From NCBI GenBank assembly GCA_016841675.1, contig JAENYQ010000011.1, forward strand, positions 1-32,211: a stretch of DNA of 32,211 bases, in the 5' to 3' direction. Below the pieces are notes generated by a model that was given only the letters and a program-made list of their open reading frames with translations, was not told the DNA's origin and made no database searches. This stretch comes from Desulfotomaculum sp. GTDB taxonomy: Bacteria; Bacillota; Desulfotomaculia; Desulfotomaculales; Desulfallaceae. Positions 24,799 to 32,211 of the stretch are shown piece after piece (positions within the stretch are counted from its first letter, which is position 1; every line of letters starts with the position of its first letter). A program made the translations under genes and the position numbers.

Positions 24799-26094
24799 AT
24801 GTCAAGCGTACACGAAATGTATCGTCAGAAGCTAGTTTCCCCGGCGGAAGCGGTTAAGTTAGTCAAGTCGGGCGACATAATTTGGGCTCCTCCGGCTTCT
24901 AATGAACCTAATATCCTCTTTGACGCTTTGGCCGATCGGAAGGATGAGTTGGAAGGTGTAGTTCTCCGGCAATTTTTGCCCAGGCGCTGGCACCCTTATA
25001 TGGAACCGGCCTGTAGTCCTCATATTGCAATCGAGTGTTTGTTTGCCACAGATCAAGTGAGACCTCTAATTCGGGATGGTTACGCAACCTATGTGCCATC
25101 AAACTTCGGCGACATACCCCGTTTAATCAGACAAACCGAACGTGTAGATGTACTGATGCTTACAGTTTCTCCAATGGACGAACATGGATATTTAACTTTT
25201 GGCTTAGGTTGTGATTATACTCCCGCTGCTATAGAAGTTGCTAAGAAAATTATTGTAGAAGTTAATCCCAACATGCCCAGGACCCATGGTTACAACAACA
25301 TTCATATCTCCCAAGTGGATTTGGCCGTAGAGTATGATATACCGATAGTTGAACTACCTCTTCCCAAGATAACTGAGATGGATGAAAAGATCGCTTCCTA
25401 TATAGTTGATCTAATTGAAGACGGTGCTACTATTCAAGTAGGTATAGGCGGTGTTCCCGCTGCGGTATGCAAGTTCCTGGAGGTTAAAAAGGATCTCGGT
25501 TTACACACTGAACTTGTCAGTGACTATATTATAGAGTTGGCAGGGAGTGGGGCTGTAAACGGGAGCAAGAAATCAATGCATAAGGGCAAAGTTGTGTGTA
25601 CTATCGTGGAGGGCAGCAGAAAACTTTTTGATTACCTGGATAATAACCCTACCATTGAATTACATCCGGTGGATTATACTAATAATACTAGCATTATTGC
25701 TCAACAACATAAAATGGTCAGTATCAACGCCACTATTGAAGTTGATTTATTTGGACAATGTTGCTCTGAAAGTATCGGACCCATGGTCTATGGAGGAAGC
25801 GGAGGACAGTCTGATTTTGCCAGGGGTGTTACTATGTGCCCGGATGGTAAAGGTTTTATCGTCCTTAATTCTACCGCCAAAAAAGGGGCTATCTCCAAGA
25901 TTGTTCCCACTTTAACTCCTGGAGCCAGCGTAACAACCGGTAGGAACTATGTTGATCATGTGGTAACTGAGTACGGAATTGTTAACCTTCGTGGAAAATC
26001 TTTACGTGAAAGGGCTCAGGCCCTGATTAGCATTGCCCATCCTGATTTTCGGGATCAGCTGCGCCACGCAGCAAAACAAATGAAATTAATTTAG
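24799..26094 (+). CDS. Acetyl-CoA hydrolase/transferase family CoA-transferase
   Basis: 431 residues, the size of 4-hydroxybutyrate or butyryl-CoA:acetate CoA-transferases. Glu238 in GLHTELVSD falls at the number I recall for the catalytic Glu of Clostridium aminobutyricum 4-hydroxybutyrate CoA-transferase. The C-terminal domain motifs SINATIEVDLFGQ and GGSGGQSDFARG are typical. It moves CoA between an acyl-CoA and an acid, often acetate, and could activate or release acids from ring degradation. Start ATG 24799 with CAGGAGGT upstream. It appears to be a separate unit from bamGHI. The exact acid is unknown. Confidence 0.88.
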   Translation: MSSVHEMYRQKLVSPAEAVKLVKSGDIIWAPPASNEPNILFDALADRKDELEGVVLRQFLPRRWHPYMEPACSPHIAIECLFATDQVRPLIRDGYATYVPSNFGDIPRLIRQTERVDVLMLTVSPMDEHGYLTFGLGCDYTPAAIEVAKKIIVEVNPNMPRTHGYNNIHISQVDLAVEYDIPIVELPLPKITEMDEKIASYIVDLIEDGATIQVGIGGVPAAVCKFLEVKKDLGLHTELVSDYIIELAGSGAVNGSKKSMHKGKVVCTIVEGSRKLFDYLDNNPTIELHPVDYTNNTSIIAQQHKMVSINATIEVDLFGQCCSESIGPMVYGGSGGQSDFARGVTMCPDGKGFIVLNSTAKKGAISKIVPTLTPGASVTTGRNYVDHVVTEYGIVNLRGKSLRERAQALISIAHPDFRDQLRHAAKQMKLI

Positions 26095-26177
26095 CCTAAG
26101 CAACTGGAATATAATTGTATTTGTACATTTTTTCTCAATAGACTATATGTTACCAGTCACTTTAAAACTGGAAAAAT

Positions 26178-26249
26178 GGGTCAGGCTTTTAACATATTAA
26201 CTTATTTGGCTGATTTCCGACATAAGCTAATATGTTAAGAGCCTGACCC
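26178..26249. repeat. Long imperfect inverted repeat (28-bp arms)
   Basis: Arms 26178-26205 and 26222-26249 match at 26 of 28 positions around a 16-base loop; the outer sequence is GGGTCAGGCT and AGCCTGACCC. It lies 84 bases after the CoA-transferase stop and before the peptidase. Could be a MITE- or REP-like element or a bidirectional terminator. There is no T-run directly after it. Confidence 0.75.
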
Positions 26250-26363
26250 CGTCTACTTTAATTTCGCCTGCCAGTAATTGCTAAATATTGATACAAATTT
26301 TCTTGATTTGAGGAAAGCAAATTCATGTAATCGGTAGTAATTGTAAAGGAAGGTGTTAATACT

Positions 26364-27542
26364 TTGCGCTATACTCCGAAAACAGAGTTGGAACAACGGG
26401 TTGCTAAACTGCAAGAACTTTTAAAACAACAAGACATCGACGGGGTAATAATTGTTCAAAACGCTGACCTCTTTTACTTTACCGGGACTGTCCAGCAATC
26501 CCACCTCTTTATACCGGCTGAGGGCAGGCCGGTACTATTAGTCAAAAAGAGCTATGAGCGAGCCCGAGAAGAGTCCTCCATGGACAATATTGTCTATCTG
26601 GACAGCCTCAAGGATATATTTACAGTCCTCCAGTCATATGGCTACAGCGGCTTTAAAACGCTGGGCTTTGAATTGGATGTGCTGCCCGCAAACCTGTATA
26701 TGCGTTATCAAAGGCTCTTTAAGCCGGCCAATATCGTTGATGCCAGCCCTCTGATACGCACTGTGCGCATGATTAAATCGGATTATGAGCTGGAAATATT
26801 TAAAGATGCTGCTAAAACACACATGGAGGTATTTTCATTTATTAGGGCCAATTTAAAAGAGGGCATGTCCGAGCTAAAACTAGCTGCGATTATTGATGCA
26901 TTTTCCAGGGAAAAAGGCCACCCTGGTTTAGTGAGAATAAGAGGCTTCAATCAAGATTTGGTTCAAACCCATATAGTATCTGGGCAAAATACCGATCCCA
27001 GCTATTTTTGGGGTGCAGTTGGTGGAAAAGGGGTTGGCCCTGCGTTCGCTCAAGGTGCCAGTAACAAACTAATTGGTCGGGATGAGCCTGTGTATGTGGA
27101 TTATGGTTTTGCCCTCGATGGATACATGTTGGACCAGACCAGGACTTTTTGCATTGGGAAACTACCAGACCACCTGCTACAGGCCTATACAGTAGCAACC
27201 GAGATCTTGAAGCAGATGAATAATTTGGCAAAGCCGGGGGTATACTGCGGTAAACTTTACGACTTGGCGCTGCAAATAGCTAGTGAAAGTCCATTTGCCA
27301 AAAATTTTACAGGCTACCCAACACCTTTGGCGTTTGTTGGTCACGGCATCGGCATCGAGTTAGACGAATTGCCGATAATTGGACACGGATTTGAAACGCC
27401 ATTGGAAGCAGGCATGGTCTTTACTTTGGAACCCAAATTTACCTTTACAGATGGCGCCGTGGGGATTGAAAATACGTATCTTGTAACTAAAGACGGATTC
27501 GAAACCTTGACTGTATATGATGAAGGAATTTTATATATATAA
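26364..27542 (+). CDS. Xaa-Pro aminopeptidase/dipeptidase, M24 family
   Basis: 392 residues: an N-terminal creatinase-like domain (to about residue 140) and a C-terminal pita-bread metallopeptidase. All five metal ligands can be seen: the Asp in VDYG, the Asp in LDQTRTF, His in GHGIG, Glu in FTLEPKF and Glu in GIENTYL. It should cleave X-Pro bonds; some relatives act on other amide or ester substrates. The start is TTG 26364, eight or so bases after AAAGGAAGGTG. Probably a single-gene unit, with no visible link to the bam pathway. Confidence 0.88.
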   Translation: MRYTPKTELEQRVAKLQELLKQQDIDGVIIVQNADLFYFTGTVQQSHLFIPAEGRPVLLVKKSYERAREESSMDNIVYLDSLKDIFTVLQSYGYSGFKTLGFELDVLPANLYMRYQRLFKPANIVDASPLIRTVRMIKSDYELEIFKDAAKTHMEVFSFIRANLKEGMSELKLAAIIDAFSREKGHPGLVRIRGFNQDLVQTHIVSGQNTDPSYFWGAVGGKGVGPAFAQGASNKLIGRDEPVYVDYGFALDGYMLDQTRTFCIGKLPDHLLQAYTVATEILKQMNNLAKPGVYCGKLYDLALQIASESPFAKNFTGYPTPLAFVGHGIGIELDELPIIGHGFETPLEAGMVFTLEPKFTFTDGAVGIENTYLVTKDGFETLTVYDEGILYI

Positions 27543-27640
27543 GTGTTACCAGCTAACTTAAATGGCGGAAATAGGTTCACCGAAAAAACCGGTGATTCTA
27601 ATTTGCAGAAGAAGAAGGTAAAATGGTGAAATGTGCAGAA

Positions 27641-27680
27641 AAGCCGTCTCATGCAAGAAAAACTTGACAGGAGACGGCTT
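27641..27680 (+). terminator. Hairpin terminator after the M24 peptidase
   Basis: AAGCCGTCTC (27641-27650) pairs perfectly with GAGACGGCTT (27671-27680) around a 20-base loop, followed by CTTCTTC. The left arm's AA and the right arm's TT suit a bidirectional terminator. About 100 bases after the peptidase stop. Confidence 0.55.
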
Positions 27681-27861
27681 CTTCATCGGCAAGGGTAGCA
27701 TAAGGGTCACGAGTTTGGCGGCTCAACCTTCATGCTGCAAATCCGGTGATGTGAAGTCACGTTACAAGATGAGAATAACATTTCCTGCACAGATTTCAAA
27801 GGGTATTTGGAGAATCCGATTATTTTTTTTGCCGGAAAAAATGAATTGTGTACGCAATCCG

Positions 27862-27887
27862 GCCCATTGCACGCATCCGCAATGGGC
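27862..27887 (-). terminator. Hairpin, possible terminator for the sigma-54 regulator
   Basis: GCCCATTGC (27862-27870) pairs perfectly with GCAATGGGC (27879-27887) around an 8-base loop. It lies about 225 bases beyond the stop of the minus-strand regulator. No clear U-tract on that strand, so this is tentative. Confidence 0.35.
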
Positions 27888-28112
27888 TTTGGCAGCGGCA
27901 AATAGCGATTAAATTATGTATCTACTACAACTATGTCACTTTGCCGAATGTACTGTATAGATTGTGGTGAAAGCACCAACCTCTGGCCGGAGTTTGTTTA
28001 ACTTATCAGCTCAGAACCATAGCTTTACACAAACTGGTTAGCATGGATATCACCAAAAAACGTTGCAATAAACATCATTACTTCGGTTTTGGGGTATCCG
28101 AAAAAAATCAAG

Positions 28113-29657
28113 TTATTCAGGCTGACTATCATTGTTTAAGCCATATTTCCTTGCTTTACGGATCAGGGTAGAATGGTCGACCCCTAGAATCTTGGCGGCG
28201 CGGCGGAAACTACCATAAAGGATCAGGGATTTTTGGATGAGTTCCTTTTCGACCATTTCCTGGGCTTCATTAAGTGGAATAATGTCATACACGGCGACAG
28301 GTTTAGCATTAGTCCCGCTAAAGAAATAGTTCGTCAAAGTTTCGTCATGTATGTCAATGGTATCCTTTAAAGAAGAAACAACCAGCCTTTCCACCGTATT
28401 TTCAAGTTCCCGGATATTACCCGGCCAGTAATAGGTTTCAAAATAACGATACACCTCTGGTAGCAGTTTCTTTTGCTGTCTATATTTTTTATTAAATTTT
28501 TGCAGGAAATGACGGGCCATAGGAGCGATATCCTGCCTTCGTTCGCGCAAAGGAGGTAATACAATCGGGATAACATTTAAACGATAGTATAAGTCTTCCC
28601 GAAAAGTTTTTTCTTTCACCATTGTTTGCAGGTCGCGATTGGCTGAGGCCAGGAACCGGATATCAACTTTAGTTTCTTTAAGACTCCCAACCCGCATAAA
28701 CTTTTGTTCCTGTATGACCCGAAGCAACTTGACCTGGAGACTGTAGGGCAGTTCACTGATCTCATCCAGAAAAAACGTGCCTTTGTTGGCCATTTCCAAC
28801 AACCCAACTTTTCCTTCTTTATTAGCACCGGTAAAAGCGCCTTTTTCGTAGCCGAATAGTTCAGATTCAAGCAGGTTCTCCGGGATGGCCCCGCAATTAA
28901 TTGTCACAAAGGCCTGGTTGTGGCGATTGCTTGACCGGTGAATTAATTTGGCAATAATCTCCTTGCCGGTTCCGGACTCACCGGTAATGAGCACTGTTGA
29001 ATCCACATGGCCCAAGCGCATAACCAGTTCAGTGATTTTTCGCATTGGCGGGCTTTCTAGAACCAGATCGTCGGTTTCCAGCAATCGGGACCGCAATTCC
29101 CTCAGTTCTGAAAAATAGCGACTGGTCAAAGCTTGGCTTCTCTTCACTTCATCCATAGTTTGTCGCAGTTTTTCTTCCAGGTGTTGGACTTCAGTACGGT
29201 CCCGAAAAACTGCGACCACTCCGATTAGACGGCTGTTTTCATAGATGGGATTGATATTGGCGACAATATCTACCATTAGCGATTTAATTTGATAGGGGTC
29301 ATCGACTATCGCTTTTCCGGTTCTTAAAACTTGGAGAATCGGCGATTCCGGTTCAATATCAGAAAGCTTTTTTCCCAACACTTTGGTGACTGGTACCCCC
29401 AGATTGCGAGTATAGGCAAAATTCGCAAATATAATTGTTGAGTTTAAATCTACTACAACTACGCCTTCATGAATTGAGTTTAAAATACTAGCCAGCCAAA
29501 TGAGTCGTGAATCACCTTCCAAAGGGAAAACCCTAAGTAAACTGTCTAACCACAGCGACCCGCTTCTCAGTTCTCCATCGTCTAAATGATTTTTCCCGAT
29601 ACTATTTTTCACGCTTATACCCATTCCTTTCGCTTCGCTAAAGGCACAAAACGGCAT
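28113..29657 (-). CDS. Sigma-54-dependent transcriptional activator with PAS domain
   Basis: Up to 514 residues: a PAS domain (about 55-155), a coiled linker, the AAA+ activator domain with Walker A GESGTGK (226-232) and the sigma-54 contact loop GAFTGA (273-278), Walker B FFLDEI, and a C-terminal Fis-type HTH (GSFRRAAKILGVDHSTLIRKA). No receiver domain, so it probably senses a ligand or redox state through PAS. The longest start (29657) has no ribosome site. Starts at ATG 29624 or GTG 29612, near an AAAGGA, are more likely. It is a natural candidate for the activator of the sigma-54-type promoters at 9577 and 12084. Confidence 0.9.
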   Translation of the reverse strand: MPFCAFSEAKGMGISVKNSIGKNHLDDGELRSGSLWLDSLLRVFPLEGDSRLIWLASILNSIHEGVVVVDLNSTIIFANFAYTRNLGVPVTKVLGKKLSDIEPESPILQVLRTGKAIVDDPYQIKSLMVDIVANINPIYENSRLIGVVAVFRDRTEVQHLEEKLRQTMDEVKRSQALTSRYFSELRELRSRLLETDDLVLESPPMRKITELVMRLGHVDSTVLITGESGTGKEIIAKLIHRSSNRHNQAFVTINCGAIPENLLESELFGYEKGAFTGANKEGKVGLLEMANKGTFFLDEISELPYSLQVKLLRVIQEQKFMRVGSLKETKVDIRFLASANRDLQTMVKEKTFREDLYYRLNVIPIVLPPLRERRQDIAPMARHFLQKFNKKYRQQKKLLPEVYRYFETYYWPGNIRELENTVERLVVSSLKDTIDIHDETLTNYFFSGTNAKPVAVYDIIPLNEAQEMVEKELIQKSLILYGSFRRAAKILGVDHSTLIRKARKYGLNNDSQPE

Positions 29658-30044
29658 GAAACGCCATAAAGCCGTTGTCCTTGGGCTTGTTTAATATTAA
29701 TACTATCTTACAGAGATTACAGGCAACTACAAATCACGTAGAGGTGAGTGCGCTGTAGGCTGTCCCGTCAAGCACAAATAAGTGTACTTTCAGAGCACGA
29801 AGATTTATCTTTCTGTAGTTTAAGGATTGATAGAGTCGTCACTATTCTTTGTTAAAGATCATACCATGGATGGTCTGTTTAGTTTGTGCCCCCCTGTGGG
29901 GGTGGTTTTAGGGTTATTAGCTCCTTTAAAATAGGCTTGTGCGCGTTGAAGACCTGTTCTTGGGCATTAGCTGTGTTTGTCAATCAAAAAGGCCATGTGT
30001 TCATGAAAAAGGGGACCACCCCTGATGCCATAAATTGAGCATTT
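29658..30044. other. Intergenic region between regulator and IS21 remnant
   Basis: 387 bp without a gene. CCCCC-TGT-GGGGG at about 29889-29901, followed by TGGTTTT, could be a small terminator hairpin. The outer end of the IS21 element should lie between about 29,900 and 30,045, but I could not fix an inverted repeat because the other end is outside the window. GGGGACCACCCC near 30012 is another local palindrome. Confidence 0.4.
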
Positions 30045-30804
30045 TTAATCATCATCCCTGCGTTTCATGCTCTCACGGAACCGGTAACTCTCGCCGTTCA
30101 TAACCAGGATGTGACACCGGTGAGTGAGCCGGTCAAGCAGGGCCGTTGTGAGCATTTCATCACCGAACACTTGGGTCCAGTCGGCGAATTCAAGGTTAGA
30201 CGTAATCATCACGGCCCCCCGTTCATAGCGGGAAGCTACGAACCGGAAGAATAACTCGGCCCCCTCTTTGCTATACGGGACATACCCTAGCTCATCAATC
30301 AAAATCAGGTCAAACCAAGCCATCTTTTTTCAAGCTTCCCTAGACGGTGCTCCCTTTGAGCCTGCAGCAGTTCGGTAACCAGTCCCGGTGCGGTGTAAAA
30401 CCGCACCCGGTACCCCATCTGGCAGGCACAAAGCGCCAAGGCAGTACAGATGTGGGTCTTACCTGTTCCAGCACTGCCAATGGCGATGACGTTCTCCTTG
30501 GCCAGGATGAAGTCACCCTGGCTCAAAGCCACCACCTTTTGCTTATTCAACGAAGGGAGGGCGGTAAAATCAAATCCCTCAAGGGTTTTGAGGACTGGGA
30601 ACCCAGCCTGCTGATTCTCAGCTTCCGCCCGCTTTCGTCCCGAACCAGCACCTCCTGTTCCAGTAGCGTGCATAGGTATTCCTCATAAGTACAGTTTTTA
30701 TCCGCCGCGTCACGGGCCAGGACCTGATACTGGCTGGCGACTGTCAGCAATCTTAAACGTTTCAGGTATGTGTTCAGGAGCATGGTGGCGGTACCATTAT
30801 TCAA
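30045..30804 (-). pseudogene. istB: istB, IS21 helper ATPase, two frameshifts
   Basis: Three overlapping reading frames join to one IstB. The N-terminus (from ATG 30804) reads to LLEQEVLVRDESGRK. The frame then shifts near 30630 to RAEAENQQAGFPVLKTLEGF and Walker A GSAGTGKT. It shifts again at a run of six A near 30330 to FDLILIDELGYVPYS (Walker B) and LLDRLTHRC. IstB regulates IstA and target choice. Joined, the length is about 250 residues, as expected. The second shift lies in a homopolymer, so a sequencing error there is possible. Confidence 0.88.
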
Positions 30805-32211
30805 TGCACCACACCCCCCGGTGGCCGGTCAAGCAGTTGGTTGAACCGGCTAAGCTTAGGTTTTGGGACCTTGTATGTTTCCAGGTGCGGGTGTTTACCC
30901 TCCCGCAGCGGTATGGCAACAATATGCTTGCCGCTTAGTTTTTCGGCTAAATACCGCACCCCTTCCAGGTGGTAAGTTTCTTTTTGGAAAGCTTCATCTA
31001 GTGCGCGGGTCAGGATATCCCAGCCGACGGTACGATGCAATAGCAGCATATGCACAAATTCTCGCTCGGGACGCGAATGCCGGCGTTTTAACTCTTGGAG
31101 GTATTGCTGATAGATGGCCGGCAGGTTAGCTTTTTGGTAGGGCTTGGCGTATTCCAGGGCTCCAGGTTTTTTGGTCAGTGTATCCAAGTAGTGGTCAAGG
31201 TTGTATATTTCTTGGCCTTTATTGTGACACCGGGGATGGGTGGCCACCAACTGGCGTTGACCATAGATCTCCACCCGATCCACGTATCCTTTTACAGATA
31301 GGGTACGGCCAGCCCACATGGCCGGTACGGAGTAGTGATTATTGTCGTAACGGATCAACTGAGTCTTGTTTACTTTCACCTCGGCGTATCTAAAGCAATC
31401 AAACAGCCTGGCCGGCAGGGGTAGCAACAGTGGTTTTCTTTAGCCCAGGCCTGTTCCACGGTTAAATCGGTGCCCGGCACTTTGTGGCTGGCAACGTACT
31501 TGGCGCAACCGGCCAGGAGTATTTCGTTGAGCTCCTCCAAAGAATTTACGTGGGGAATAGGGGTCAGGAAGTTTCTTTTTACATAACCAACCAAGTTTTC
31601 AATTTGCCCCTTTTCATTTCCCCGCCCGGGTGTGCAATAGATTCAAATAGGTAATGGCTGCGTAGGGCGATAAAACGGCTCTGTTCGTGGCGGTTCCTGC
31701 CTTGCAACACCTTTAAAACCGCTGTCTTTAAGTTGTCATAATCGTAGGTGATGGTGGCAGGTACCCCGCCAAGCCGGGTAAAAGCTTGTACATGCCCGGC
31801 AAAGAAGGCTTCTTGTTTCTGGTGGGGGAAGGCCATAACAAATGGCTGGCGGCTGCTGGTCATGCGTATGCAAAACAGCTGCACTTCGGTGTATTGTCCA
31901 TCAAGGTAGATGTACCCGCTTCCCCAGTCGCACTGGGCGTTAGTACCGGGCTCAAAAGCCAGCGGTATGTAGGTTTCTTTTTCCGCCTGCCGCAGTTCGG
32001 CCACGACCCGGCGGACGTTTGATTCACTGCCCTGGTAATCGTAATCGTCCACCAGCCGGTTATAGATACCCCGGGCGGTGTAACGTTGTTTGGCGGGGTA
32101 TTGTTTTTCCTCCTGTAGCCACTGTTTAATGAACGGGCGGATGTGGCAGGTTACCGGTTTGGGTTTGGGTTTGGGTTTGGGTTTGGGTTTGGGTTTGGGT
32201 TTGGGTTTGGG
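30801..32211 (-). pseudogene. istA: istA, IS21 transposase, partial and frameshifted
   Basis: The frame is open from the window edge (32211) through a Pro-Lys repeat, IRPFIKQWLQEEKQY and AQCDWG (first catalytic Asp) to TYDYDNLK (second Asp). It breaks near 31605, where [12 protein letters not shown], holding the catalytic Glu, is split between frames. Another break near 31430 separates [10 protein letters not shown] from [20 protein letters not shown]; the C-terminus then runs to 30801, overlapping istB by four bases (ATGA-type). Two frameshifts and a split DDE motif make it non-functional unless the shifts are assembly errors. Confidence 0.87.
32156..32211. repeat. (GGGTTT)n hexanucleotide array
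   Basis: Eight full GGGTTT units plus GGG, preceded by GGTTT, up to the last base of the window. On the minus strand it encodes a Pro-Lys dipeptide repeat in istA. The G-rich strand could form G-quadruplexes. The true length is unknown because the array reaches the edge, and a contig may have broken there. Confidence 0.95.

Larger units (their letters stand above)
27543..28112. other. Intergenic region with two strong hairpins
   Basis: 570 bp between convergent genes. Two hairpins are listed separately. The remaining sequence has stop codons in all frames apart from an unconvincing 93-codon ORF without a ribosome site. GTGATGTGAAGTCAC (about 27747-27761) is another small inverted repeat. I recognise no riboswitch or tRNA. 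Confidence 0.5.
30045..32211 (-). mobile_element. IS21-family insertion sequence, degraded and cut by the window edge
   Basis: Contains istB (30045-30804) and istA (30801 to the edge), both on the minus strand in the istA-istB order normal for IS21. Both genes are broken by frameshifts, so the copy is probably inactive. The istA N-terminus and the far terminal repeat lie beyond 32211. Confidence 0.88.

Noticed and set aside
27560-27780. A riboswitch in the region after the peptidase
   Set aside because: Several small inverted repeats are present but none matches a riboswitch core I know, and no gene follows on that strand.
27631-27912. A 93-codon ORF
   Set aside because: It spans two strong hairpins, has no ribosome site and no recognisable motif.
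30320-30340. Programmed -1 frameshifting in istB at the A-run
   Set aside because: The A-run is not in the usual slippery-heptamer phase and istB has a second frameshift elsewhere, so decay or an indel error is simpler.

Overview
The window looks like a moderately AT-rich anaerobic Firmicute of the Desulfotomaculum/Pelotomaculum type (Peptococcaceae and relatives). The clues are strong AGGAGG ribosome sites, GTG starts, UGA-encoded selenocysteine, sigma-54 regulation and a degraded IS21 element. The organism assignment is inference; no rRNA or other marker gene is present.

The core (about 0.8-24.3 kb) encodes what I read as a class II (tungsten/selenium) benzoyl-CoA reductase complex of the BamBCDEFGHI type, with its BCDEF half present twice. 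Set 1 (781-8934) is bamB1-bamC1-bamD1-[fdhD relic]-bamE1-bamF1. Set 2 (12561-21322) is bamB2-bamC2-bamD2-fdhD-bamE2-bamF2, followed by the single bamG-bamH-bamI (21506-24282). Between the sets lie a small orphan gene and a cytoplasmic molybdopterin (Mo/W-bisMGD type) oxidoreductase (9187-11838). In the known system BamB (tungsten aldehyde:ferredoxin oxidoreductase family) with BamC carries the active site. BamD (HdrD-like), BamE (HdrA-like flavoprotein), BamF (MvhD-like) and BamGHI (NuoEFG-like) are thought to supply low-potential electrons by flavin-based bifurcation.

Three genes contain in-frame UGA at conserved cysteine positions: bamE1, bamF1 and bamF2. Each is followed by a SECIS-like hairpin. 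bamE2 has a cysteine codon at the matching place and no obvious hairpin there. BamB1 keeps Glu251, His260 and Cys322, the residues I remember from the Geobacter BamB structure. BamB2 is 14 residues shorter in the stretch holding the Glu and appears to lack it. The bamD copies are identical over about 1.12 kb while their neighbours have diverged, which suggests recent gene conversion.

Regulation and repeats: the intergenic regions before the molybdopterin oxidoreductase and before bamB2 share a module. It holds a palindrome (AACATGTATGTT) about 100 bp upstream of a GG-N10-GC sigma-54 type promoter, and then a broken small leader ORF. A sigma-54 activator with a PAS domain is encoded at 28.1-29.7 kb. 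A GGGGACA...TGTCCCC palindromic repeat family occupies the C/D, D/E, E/F and F/G junctions of the bam clusters.

Flanks: the left edge is the C-terminus of an AMP-forming acyl-CoA ligase, possibly an aromatic acid-CoA ligase. To the right are a CoA-transferase (24799-26094), an M24 Xaa-Pro peptidase (26364-27542), the regulator on the minus strand, and a frameshifted IS21-family istA/istB pair (30045-32211). The istA remnant ends at the window edge in a (GGGTTT)n hexanucleotide array.
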